Assembly (NCBI GenBank): GCA_025056515.1
Contig: JANWWB010000109.1
Span: 1 to 9,600, forward strand
Length of the DNA stretch: 9,600 nucleotides
Source of the DNA: Anaerolineales bacterium
Lineage (GTDB): Bacteria; Chloroflexota; Anaerolineae; Anaerolineales; Villigracilaceae
Direction of reading: 5' to 3'
The translations under genes and the position numbers were made by a program. Of this stretch, positions 1 to 7,513 are shown piece by piece (position 1 is the stretch's first letter; each line of letters starts with the position of its first letter). Below the pieces are notes generated by a model, which had not been told where the DNA came from, made no database searches, and was given only the letters and a program-made list of their open reading frames with translations.

Positions 1-2005
1 ATCCCACCAGCCGCCCGTCTTCGGTGAACGGGTATCCGTGCAACATAGCCGGAATCTTGAGGTAGATGGCGGCCTCCTGGGTAAGTGGGCCGATTACGTT
101 CAGGTACAGGTAGTTTTTATCAAAGCCAAACTCAAGGGTTGGCGTGAAGAGGAAAGCACCTGCCAATTGCCATTCGGAACGGGTGGTTAGTGCTCCATCG
201 AGCGTGGGGGTAAAGGTGGCTTCAACAGCTTTCTCGGGTTCGACCGGCGAGGGTTGGATAATCGGAACCCGCAAGAAATCTGGGCGAGGCTGACCAAGCG
301 CATCATAGACCTGGCCGAGGGTTTCGCGGAATCCGGCGTCGAAGGCAGCATCGTTACCTGAATCTTTATCCGAGCCATACCACCAGAACCAGTCCGAGCC
401 TTCGGCGGCCAGCATGGCTTGGTAGGCTTTCTCTAACGGTTCGGGGGGCAGTTTTTGCTGTTTCAGTTGTGTTTCCAGGTCAGCACGAACTTGGGCGAGA
501 TATTCCCAAGCGCGATTCTCCTCGTCCTCACCAATCCAGGTGGCAAAGTTAGCCGAGTCCCATGAGCCGGCCCACAAGTTCGGGATAGTTTCGGGCGTTT
601 GGTCGTACAGGGCAAGGAACTCGGAGGGTGTGACGGTCTTGATGGTTGGGTCATTGCTCAACTCTGTGTAAATACCGTGCAGGAAGGCTTTACCATCGTT
701 CTCATACCACTCCCAGGCGTTCTCCCCATCCAGGATAACGGTGACGACGTAAGGGCCGCCCGGCTCGTTTTTGACCTTATCGCGAATAGCGCGCAGGCGG
801 GAGATGAAATCATCAACCGCCGCTTGTGGATCCATCTGACTGTAGTCGAAAGAAACACGATTAGAGAGGACGGTGTCACGGAAGAAGATGGCCACCTTCT
901 CGTTGCCTTTGCCGACCAGGTAAGGACGGTAAAGCGCTGTAGCGTTCATGGGAACGCCACCCGCCAGGCGGGTGAAGTCGATGCCGAGGGAGTTGGCCAG
1001 GATACCTTCATCGGTGACCATCCACTGAACTCCAGCACGGGCGGTCATGCCAACCATCAGTTGCGCTACCGCCCCCTCAGCAGGCCACATCCCGCGCGGC
1101 TTTTGTCCGAATTTCTCCTCGTAAAGGGCGATGCCGCGTTCGAGGTGCTGGATGGCATCATCGCCGTGTGTGAAGCGGACGGCCGGCAATTTGATATCGG
1201 GGATAGCTTGGGTAGCAAGGTTGGTGTCAATCAAGAGCGGCAAGATTGGATGAGCATAGGGCGTGAAGGTGACCTCAATTTGCCCCTTGTCCTGAAATTG
1301 CTTGTGGACGGGGATGACCTGCGCCATCAGTTCCGCGTGTTTATCCAGGACGGTTTTCTTATCTTCCTCGCTATAATCGCGTCCCTGAGCGACCAGACTA
1401 GCAAGTGGTTCTTGGGCAAGGAAATCGGGATCGGTCCAGGCCAGGTTGAAGAGCACTTGCAAGTCGCGGAAGTCTTGTGGCGTCCAGGAGGCGAGTGCGG
1501 CGGTGATTGAAGCATCATCAGCTCCACCGCGTTTCTTTTGCAGCTCTACATACCGGGGAAAGCGCTTAACGATTCGATCGTTAATATCAAAGAAGCGGCG
1601 CAGGATGTACGTTTTCTGATCGTTGGTCAACGCTTCTGCTGGGACAAGCGTGAGCGCCCAGACAATATCGCGTTGACCGGCATTGAAGGCGTCAATCTGA
1701 CGGATGAGGGAGGGTGTCAGGTTGACGGTCATGTGGATATTCGGATAGTTCTCGATGATGGAGACCATATCTACGTAGTCTTTAGCGGCATGGAAGCGCA
1801 CCCAAGGCGCGCTGACCAGGCCGGTTACCGGGTCTACAGCGTAGAAAGGTTGGTGTTGATGCCAAATGATGTTGAGATAGAGGTCTGGCTTGACCTCTGG
1901 GGTAGGGGTTGCTGGCTCAGGCGTAGTGGTTCCTTGCGGTCCACAGGCGCTTAGGAACAGTGCTAAGCTGAGCATGAGATTGAAAATGTGGAGGATGGTT
2001 TTCAT
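1..2005 (-). CDS. GH57 amylopullulanase-like lipoprotein (C-terminus beyond window)
   Basis: The frame is open for 668 codons from the ATG at 2005 to the left edge with no stop, so the C-terminus lies outside the window. The start is supported by AAAGGAG about 6 bases upstream (2011-2020). Residues 1-21 are a lipoprotein signal ending in the lipobox LSAC, with Cys21 predicted to be lipidated, followed by a Thr/Pro/Glu-rich linker (about 23-40). The rest reads as a GH57 alpha-amylase/amylopullulanase: HQHQP at 49-53, a DLQVLFNLAW block at 181-190, YAHPILPLL at 250-258, GMWPAEGAV at 305-313, TDEGIL with probable nucleophile Glu333, LDGENAWEW with probable acid/base Asp426, and SDWFWWYG at 537-544. 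Catalytic assignments come from family knowledge. From about residue 590 a beta-rich accessory domain begins. The enzyme should cleave alpha-1,4 and possibly alpha-1,6 bonds of starch-like polymers at the outer face of the membrane. Family call is very firm; the exact specificity is not. Confidence 0.95.
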   Translation of the reverse strand, partial: MKTILHIFNLMLSLALFLSACGPQGTTTPEPATPTPEVKPDLYLNIIWHQHQPFYAVDPVTGLVSAPWVRFHAAKDYVDMVSIIENYPNIHMTVNLTPSLIRQIDAFNAGQRDIVWALTLVPAEALTNDQKTYILRRFFDINDRIVKRFPRYVELQKKRGGADDASITAALASWTPQDFRDLQVLFNLAWTDPDFLAQEPLASLVAQGRDYSEEDKKTVLDKHAELMAQVIPVHKQFQDKGQIEVTFTPYAHPILPLLIDTNLATQAIPDIKLPAVRFTHGDDAIQHLERGIALYEEKFGQKPRGMWPAEGAVAQLMVGMTARAGVQWMVTDEGILANSLGIDFTRLAGGVPMNATALYRPYLVGKGNEKVAIFFRDTVLSNRVSFDYSQMDPQAAVDDFISRLRAIRDKVKNEPGGPYVVTVILDGENAWEWYENDGKAFLHGIYTELSNDPTIKTVTPSEFLALYDQTPETIPNLWAGSWDSANFATWIGEDEENRAWEYLAQVRADLETQLKQQKLPPEPLEKAYQAMLAAEGSDWFWWYGSDKDSGNDAAFDAGFRETLGQVYDALGQPRPDFLRVPIIQPSPVEPEKAVEATFTPTLDGALTTRSEWQLAGAFLFTPTLEFGFDKNYLYLNVIGPLTQEAAIYLKIPAMLHGYPFTEDGRLVG

Positions 2006-2139
2006 GTTCTTCTCCTTTCCGATGGTTCAAAACCTTTCATTCTTCGCAAAGATGTCTTTGGACGATTGATGTGCAGATGGGGAGACACCATCTATCTCGT
2101 CTACCTTCATCTGCGGATGACTCTCTTAAGTCTGCCGAT
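2006..2139 (-). promoter_or_regulatory. Leader region of the GH57 gene with small hairpin
   Basis: This 134-base gap is the longest gene-free stretch in the window. It separates the TGA of the anchored GH13 gene from the GH57 start. It holds a clear Shine-Dalgarno sequence at 2011-2020 and a 6-bp hairpin (AGATGG 2075-2080, CCATCT 2088-2093, 7-base loop). A wider alternative pairing joins GCAGATG 2073-2079 with CATCTGC 2108-2114. No T-run follows the hairpin on the minus strand, so it is not a convincing terminator, and I see no good -35/-10 pair. The gap could hold a weak internal promoter or an mRNA processing site, or it may simply be a leader within one long transcript. Confidence 0.35.
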
Positions 2140-3822
2140 TCAATCTTTCGGTTGTAATTGCACGATCAATGTCCCATAGGCTGGGAGTTCAGGCAGGGGG
2201 ACGTAATCGCTGAAGCCGCCATCTTCGGCAAAAGTTAGGGGGGCGAGTTCATCCTCCGCACCCAGGATGGGGAAGGCGCGGTAAATCCCCGGAGCGACAC
2301 TGCTCTCGTCCAGACGGAGGGTATAGCTGCTCACCGCTTCACCGGACAAGTTCACAACCACCAGAATCGTCTCTTCCCGGCTGGCGCGTAGGATGGCGTA
2401 GAGTGCTGGATGGTCAGCGCGCAGCGTCCAGGTTTGGCCGACCCGCAGCGCTGCGTGGGCATTACGGATGTGAATCAACGTCCGGTAATGAGAGAGAAGT
2501 GAGTTCGGATCGTTCGTTTGCAAAGCGACGTTGTTCGTCTCCCAGCCTTTACCGGGCGAGCGCCAAGGGAAACGTGTGGAGAAACCGGCATGTTTGTCAG
2601 CACTCCACTGCATTGGGCGGCGGATGTTTTCATCCGGCTTGGTTCCCATGAGTCCGACCTCCTCGCCATAGTAAAGAAAGGGAACCCCTGGGGCGGTCAG
2701 GAGCATCGAAGCCGCTACCTTCGCCTTGTTTACATCTCCACCGAGCTGGCTCATCACGCGATCGATGTCGTGATTGGTTAGAAAGGTCGCGTATTGGAGT
2801 GGGGGTAAGAGTTTATAGGTCAGGCGTAGTTCGCCTAGGGCTGTCCCGGCGTTGCCTTCGTTGGCCGAATCTACAAAGGCCTCGGCTAGGTTAAACTGGA
2901 AGGCTAGGTCGAGTTCATCGCCCTGGACATATCCTTTGATTGCATTGAGGTCTGACCAGATTTCTCCAACCGTCATCGCCTCGGGATTGATAGACTTATA
3001 GTATGTGCGAAATGCTTTGTACCACTCGTGCGTGGCCGGAGTGTTTTCTTGCTTGGGACCGTCTTCGATGAGATGACGAGCGGCATCGAGGCGGAAACCG
3101 TCGATACCGGTTTCGCTCAGCCAAAACTTAACGACCTGATACATTTCCTGCGTGACGGCTGGGTTGGTGTAGTTCAGGTCTGGCATGCCTTCCCAGAAAA
3201 GGGCGTAGTAGTAACCGGTGGAGTGGGCGATCCAGACCTTCTGTCCCCAGGGACCGCTATAAGCGGGCTTCTCCTTGACCCAAATGTAGTAATTCCGGTA
3301 CTTCGAATTCGGATCGCCTGCCGCAATAAACCATGGATGTTCACGCGAAGTGTGGTTTAGCACCAGATCGATGATAACGCGAATACCGCGTTGATGGGCT
3401 TCCTTCACCATGCGTTTGAAATCATCCATTGTCCCATATTCTGGGTTGACGGCTAGATAGTCAGTTACATCGTAGCCATGATACGAGGGGGATGGGTGAA
3501 TAGGCATCAACCAGATTCCGGTTATGCCTAGGTCGGTGGTCGTTTCGGGGTTGCCGTCGTTCAAGTAATCTAATTTGGCGGTAATGCCGTTAAAATCGCC
3601 GATGCCAACGCCAACGCTGTCGTAGAACGAACGGACGAAAATATCGTAGAAGAACGTATCGTTACACCAGGGGTAACCATCTGTGCCTTGTGGCATGCCA
3701 GGAATGGGTGAGACGGGCTTTGCGCCTGGTGGTTCGTAGACGTCTCGGAACAACCAATAGGCGCCGGCGCCCACTGCCAGCAATACAACCAAAATGAGGA
3801 CCATCGAAAGCGATTGTTTCAT
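2140..3822 (-). CDS. Membrane-anchored GH13 alpha-amylase family enzyme (MPDLN type)
   Basis: A 560-residue GH13 enzyme. Residues 1-26 form a hydrophobic signal-anchor (Met-Lys start, then a Leu/Val-rich core) without a lipobox Cys, so the protein is probably tethered outside the membrane by an uncleaved or poorly cleaved signal. The catalytic barrel shows all GH13 regions: DLVLNH at 152-157, GFRLDAARH with nucleophile Asp246, VGEIWS with acid/base Glu287 and TNHD with Asp352. Region V is MPDLN (213-217), known for the group between oligo-1,6-glucosidases and neopullulanases (GH13_36, which includes secreted amylases). A C-terminal beta domain fills about 460-560. GGGAGA lies 5 bases before the ATG. 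The ATG overlaps the stop of the glycosyltransferase gene by 4 bases (ATGA, 3819-3822), implying translational coupling. Likely role: extracellular endo- or exo-cleavage of alpha-1,4-glucans before import. Exact product pattern cannot be read from sequence. Confidence 0.95.
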   Translation of the reverse strand: MKQSLSMVLILVVLLAVGAGAYWLFRDVYEPPGAKPVSPIPGMPQGTDGYPWCNDTFFYDIFVRSFYDSVGVGIGDFNGITAKLDYLNDGNPETTTDLGITGIWLMPIHPSPSYHGYDVTDYLAVNPEYGTMDDFKRMVKEAHQRGIRVIIDLVLNHTSREHPWFIAAGDPNSKYRNYYIWVKEKPAYSGPWGQKVWIAHSTGYYYALFWEGMPDLNYTNPAVTQEMYQVVKFWLSETGIDGFRLDAARHLIEDGPKQENTPATHEWYKAFRTYYKSINPEAMTVGEIWSDLNAIKGYVQGDELDLAFQFNLAEAFVDSANEGNAGTALGELRLTYKLLPPLQYATFLTNHDIDRVMSQLGGDVNKAKVAASMLLTAPGVPFLYYGEEVGLMGTKPDENIRRPMQWSADKHAGFSTRFPWRSPGKGWETNNVALQTNDPNSLLSHYRTLIHIRNAHAALRVGQTWTLRADHPALYAILRASREETILVVVNLSGEAVSSYTLRLDESSVAPGIYRAFPILGAEDELAPLTFAEDGGFSDYVPLPELPAYGTLIVQLQPKD

Positions 3823-5897
3823 TTTGTTCTCCCAAGTTGATAAATGTCAATACCAGAAGAGGCTGTCCCTAACCAAACCCGATTCTTCTGAAAGGCGATC
3901 GCCGTGACCGAGTCGCCCGAGGCACCGGAGTTGAGCGGGCGGAAGACGTGCCAGGTTTCTCCTTCCCAACGGATCGGTGCTCCACCCGGTGAGGTCGGGA
4001 AAGAAGCACCAATCCAGAGCGCACCGCCTGGTTCCTGCGCTAGGGCATTGAGAGTAAGATGCGGCAATCCGGAGTTGGCCGGGGTCAGGTAATCCCAATC
4101 CTGGCCATTCCAGCGCGCCAGTCCGGCGCCAGCTGTTGCTGCCCAAAGGTGACCCTGGGAATCGAACAAGAATTGAGAAACGGTTGCTTCGGTCTCGTAG
4201 AAGGTGCTTTGACTGTTGGATCGAATTTGCCAAACGCCGCCCAGCAAGGCTAACCATAGCTCATCTTCCCGACAAGCAAGTGCAAAGACTGGCCGATCTG
4301 CAGCCTGTGCAATAGGGTGCCAGGTACGACCATCAAAGAGCGCTGCTCCAGCCTGTGTTCCGACATAGACTTGCTCATCGCAGGTTGCCAGAGCGAGAAT
4401 GTGCTCGTTTGGCAGATGCAAGTCCACTGCCGTGAAGGTAGACCAGGTTCGTCCGTCGAAGCGGCTTAGCCCGGTGTCTGTACCGAACCAGAGCGCTCCA
4501 GAAGAGTCAGAGGCAAGGCTTAAGACCCGTGAGCTAACCAAGCCTGTCGTCACGTTGAAGTGTTGCCAACCGGCAGATGACTCGGCATCAAGCGGTGGCG
4601 ACCAAAGCACTGCCCCGCGGTCGGTGGCAATCAACATCTTCCCATCTGGCAGCGGTAGGAGGGCATTAATGGCGTTCGAGGGCAAAGGCGAATTTTCCAT
4701 GTTGATATTCGACCACCCCACTCGTCCTTGCAGAAAACGAATTGCGGCAGAGAGGTAGAGTGTAACGATGAAAAGCACGAACGCGCCCGAAACCAGCCAG
4801 AACCATTTTCCCGGCAGCGGGAACATCCCGCGCAAGTAGCCCCAGGTCTCTTCTTTTTCACGTATCCATGCGATAACTCGTCGTAAACTGCCGGCGCTCA
4901 GCAGCACGATGGCGGGTGTGATGGTGAGTGTGTACTGCGGCCACTTGGTTGGCCAAAGAAGCAGAAAGACAATGCCGGTCACAAACCAGATGACCAGGTA
5001 ACGGCGTTCGCGCCAAGCATGTCGTAGGTCAAAGAGCGCCAAGATGGAAAAGACCCCGTCCAAACCGGGATAGAAGAAGACGTTCGGGTGCCAATTGGCA
5101 GCCGGAGAGGTGAAGAGCCAGATGAAGGGTTGGTACCAGGGATAGCCTACCTGCTGGACATGGGCACCCTGTGAATAGCGCACATGGAACAAGAGTGAAT
5201 CCAGCAAGCGAGGAAGCGGTTCGCGCCAGAGATAAGGGTTAGCAGCGAAGAAGGTCAGTGCGGCGATGGCGGCATATGTTAGTAAGCTTCCGAACGAAGC
5301 TTTCTTCTCGAAAAGGGCTAGATATCCGAGAACAACGAGCAAGACCGGCACATAGGAATATTTACCGGCTGCTGTTAGCCCTAAAGCGACTGCTGAAATC
5401 CAAAACCAGCGGTTGACCTCCCCTTTCTCCGGTCGCAGGAAGCCTAAAATGGCCAGCAAACTCATGGCCTGTGGCACGGCCTCGAGATAGGCTTGGCTGG
5501 TGTATTTGACTGTCAGCGTGTGGATGGCCAGCATTGCCGCTGCCCATGGGTCGAAGAAAATCGCCAGCAGCGCAATCGTCAGCAGGCCAAAGAGGGCCGA
5601 GAGCGCTCGGCTGAGGAAGAAAGCGTTTTCCCAAGAGGCTGCGTTGCCCAGAGCCAGGACACCTCCAGCGTACAATAACTTAACCAGGGCAGGATGTTCT
5701 GTGTTGCCGCGGTAGTTTACCACGCCGGAGAGGTCGCCTTGGCTCAGGAGTTCGGCGTAATCGAAGGCGGCCTGGAGATAAACCGGCTCATCAAAATCCT
5801 GAGGCAGAAGAATCACCGCCCAAGCATGCAGCAAGAGAGCGAAGAGCAAGATGAACAGTACAGGGCGGACGGTTCGGAGCCGATCAGAAACACTCAT
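3819..5897 (-). CDS. GT-C membrane glycosyltransferase (PMT/ArnT-like) fused to a seven-bladed propeller
   Basis: A 692-residue two-part protein. Residues 1-390 contain roughly 11-13 hydrophobic segments, the first at about 13-32 and the last at 365-387. The first loop carries DFDEPVY (34-40), the acidic motif that in GT39/ArnT-type enzymes contributes to the active site, and EHPALVK (67-73) resembles their HPPL motif. Such enzymes transfer a sugar from a polyprenyl-phosphate donor to a protein, lipid or glycan outside the membrane. Residues about 405-690 are seven propeller repeats, each with a pattern like 'LWFGTDTGLSRFDGRTW'; clear blades start near 407, 458, 499, 538, 574, 616 and 664. 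These match the 'two-component regulator propeller' type found in sensor kinases, but no kinase is present. With an odd number of membrane spans the propeller would be extracytoplasmic (inference). AGGAA lies 10 bases before the ATG. Both ends overlap neighbouring amylase genes by 4 bases. Acceptor unknown. Confidence 0.85.
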   Translation of the reverse strand: MSVSDRLRTVRPVLFILLFALLLHAWAVILLPQDFDEPVYLQAAFDYAELLSQGDLSGVVNYRGNTEHPALVKLLYAGGVLALGNAASWENAFFLSRALSALFGLLTIALLAIFFDPWAAAMLAIHTLTVKYTSQAYLEAVPQAMSLLAILGFLRPEKGEVNRWFWISAVALGLTAAGKYSYVPVLLVVLGYLALFEKKASFGSLLTYAAIAALTFFAANPYLWREPLPRLLDSLLFHVRYSQGAHVQQVGYPWYQPFIWLFTSPAANWHPNVFFYPGLDGVFSILALFDLRHAWRERRYLVIWFVTGIVFLLLWPTKWPQYTLTITPAIVLLSAGSLRRVIAWIREKEETWGYLRGMFPLPGKWFWLVSGAFVLFIVTLYLSAAIRFLQGRVGWSNINMENSPLPSNAINALLPLPDGKMLIATDRGAVLWSPPLDAESSAGWQHFNVTTGLVSSRVLSLASDSSGALWFGTDTGLSRFDGRTWSTFTAVDLHLPNEHILALATCDEQVYVGTQAGAALFDGRTWHPIAQAADRPVFALACREDELWLALLGGVWQIRSNSQSTFYETEATVSQFLFDSQGHLWAATAGAGLARWNGQDWDYLTPANSGLPHLTLNALAQEPGGALWIGASFPTSPGGAPIRWEGETWHVFRPLNSGASGDSVTAIAFQKNRVWLGTASSGIDIYQLGRTK

Positions 5898-7420
5898 GGC
5901 TTCGGTATTCCTAGCAAAATTGCAGAGCGGGGGGCAAGTTTTAGACCTCGCACCTGCCCGCCATTCACCTCGGCCTTGGCTTCTCCAAAGAGCGTCGCCA
6001 GCGGACCGTCAGGCAAGTCAAGGCCGGAGAGGGGAATGTCCACGTTGATGGTGGCGCGGTCGGCGTTGATGACGGCGATGAGCGTCTCCTTATCTGTGCG
6101 ACGGGCATAGGCGAAGACATGGCCTTGGGCCAGTAGCCGCTCAAACGTTCCGCGCCGTAACGCTGGATGAGTATGACGCAGACTTGTCAATGCTTTCAAG
6201 TAGTCGCGCAAAGAATGATCCCATTGTTTTTCATCCCAAGGGAAAGCCCCGCGGCAAGCCGGGTCGGGGCCGCCCTTTAGACCGACTTCATCGCCGTAGT
6301 AAATGCATGGAGCACCGAGGTAAGTGAAGAGGAAGAACCACCCGAGCTTGAGTGCGCTCCAATCTTCGCCGGCGGTGGTGATAAAGCGCGGTGTGTCGTG
6401 GCTATCGAGCAGGTTGAGTTGAACGTAGTTGATTTCCGGGGCATAGAGGCCGAGCAGGTAGTCAATCCAGTCGGCGAAGCCTTCGGCATCAATCGGTTTT
6501 AGATATTTATGATAGTCACCGATGGTGAAGATGTACGAGGGTAAGCGTTCGCCAATCAGCCAGCCCATCAAGCCGCCGGTGAGCAGGTAGTTCATCACGG
6601 CGTCGAACTGGTCGCCTTGTAGCCAGCGCTTGGCTTCATGCCAGATTTCGCCAACAAGATACGCATCTGGGTTGACGGCTTTGACGCGGCGGCGGAATTC
6701 TTGCCAGAAGGAGTCATCATCGATTTCAGCAGGGACGTCCAAGCGCCAGCCATCGGCGCCGAATTCTATCCAGTGGATGGCAGCGCTGAAGATGTATTCG
6801 CGCACGGCAGGTGTATTTGTGTTAAATTTGGGCAAGGCGGGCAGATTCCACCAGGCGCGATAGCCAATCGCTTCATAAGCACTGACCCCGCTCTGGAGCA
6901 GTTTTTGCTCTTCTTCAGTGGGGTATGCGCCCCAATGCTTTTTACGGTTCAACCGGTCAGGATGGAAGTGAAACCAGTCTACATACGGTGAGCCTGCACC
7001 GTTTTCGAGGACGTGGTGAAAGGCCCAGAAGCCACGGCTGGCATGGTTGAAGACGCCATCCGGGATAATGCGGATGCCGCGAGCGTGTGCTTGGTCGAGC
7101 AATTCACGGAAAGCTGCATCGCCGCCCAGGAGCGGATCAATCTTGAAGTAGTCGTAGGTGTGATAGCGATGGTTGGATGCTGAAGCGGTGATAGGATTGA
7201 GATAGATGGCACTGATGCCCAAGTCTTGTAAGTAATCGAGATGTTCAACAATCCCGTAGAGGTCACCGCCTTTGAAACCGTAGGGAGTGGGTGGACTATC
7301 CCATGCTTCGAAGTGCAAGCCAGCACGGAGGGAATCCAGGCGCGGGCTGCGGGCAAAACGATCGGGGAAAATTTGATAGAAGATGGCATCACGAACCCAG
7401 TCAGGAGTGATGATGGTCAT
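5894..7420 (-). CDS. Cytoplasmic GH13 neopullulanase/cyclomaltodextrinase-like alpha-glycosidase
   Basis: A 508-residue GH13 enzyme with no signal peptide, so cytoplasmic. It starts directly with the barrel (IFYQIFPDRF at 13-22) and lacks the N-terminal domain that cyclomaltodextrinases and neopullulanases usually carry. Catalytic regions: DGVFNH at 121-126, GWRLDVP with nucleophile Asp228, VGEIWHE with acid/base Glu258 and DSHD with Asp342. Region V is LPKFN (196-200), a variant of the MPKLN neopullulanase signature, and the stretch after Asp228 (PAEIDDDSFW) also resembles GH13_20 members. A C-terminal beta domain covers about 425-508. AGAGGA (7428-7433) lies 7 bases before the ATG, which fixes the start. 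Its TGA overlaps the ATG of the glycosyltransferase gene (ATGA, 5894-5897). Likely job: hydrolysis of imported maltodextrins, cyclodextrins or pullulan fragments to maltose and glucose. Specificity within the group is open. Confidence 0.94.
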   Translation of the reverse strand: MTIITPDWVRDAIFYQIFPDRFARSPRLDSLRAGLHFEAWDSPPTPYGFKGGDLYGIVEHLDYLQDLGISAIYLNPITASASNHRYHTYDYFKIDPLLGGDAAFRELLDQAHARGIRIIPDGVFNHASRGFWAFHHVLENGAGSPYVDWFHFHPDRLNRKKHWGAYPTEEEQKLLQSGVSAYEAIGYRAWWNLPALPKFNTNTPAVREYIFSAAIHWIEFGADGWRLDVPAEIDDDSFWQEFRRRVKAVNPDAYLVGEIWHEAKRWLQGDQFDAVMNYLLTGGLMGWLIGERLPSYIFTIGDYHKYLKPIDAEGFADWIDYLLGLYAPEINYVQLNLLDSHDTPRFITTAGEDWSALKLGWFFLFTYLGAPCIYYGDEVGLKGGPDPACRGAFPWDEKQWDHSLRDYLKALTSLRHTHPALRRGTFERLLAQGHVFAYARRTDKETLIAVINADRATINVDIPLSGLDLPDGPLATLFGEAKAEVNGGQVRGLKLAPRSAILLGIPKP

Positions 7421-7433
7421 GGATTTGTCCTCT

Positions 7434-7461
7434 TTACTTTAGGATTCAGGCTACAAAGTAA
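7434..7461. repeat. 7-bp inverted repeat next to the ribosome binding site of the 5894-7420 GH13 gene
   Basis: TTACTTT at 7434-7440 pairs perfectly with AAAGTAA at 7455-7461 across a 14-base spacer. One arm directly abuts the AGAGGA ribosome binding site (7428-7433). It could be an operator half-site pair or an RNA hairpin modulating translation, but it is AT-rich and short enough to be chance. The rest of the 93-base gap 7421-7513 shows no convincing promoter or terminator. Confidence 0.25.
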
Positions 7462-7513
7462 GTCGCGGAGTAGGTCCCAGACTAGGGATTGGTACAACTG
7501 AGGTGTAAGTTTT

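Noticed and set aside
599..1510. 303-codon open frame on the plus strand, with another at 1538-1954
   Set aside because: Both lie antisense to the GH57 gene, whose minus-strand frame carries all family motifs. Their translations show no recognisable domain and look like by-products of codon bias.
1..2005. Possible frameshifted or broken GH57 gene
   Set aside because: Reading codon by codon from 2005 to the edge gives an uninterrupted frame with all conserved blocks in order; it is only cut by the window.
3819..4700. Possible sensor histidine kinase, suggested by the 'two-component regulator' style propeller
   Set aside because: No kinase, HAMP or DNA-binding domain follows the propeller; the N-terminal half is a multispanning GT-C-like enzyme.
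5694..6110. 138-codon plus-strand open frame spanning the junction of the glycosyltransferase and GH13 genes
   Set aside because: It runs antisense across two well-supported overlapping genes and has no recognisable motif.
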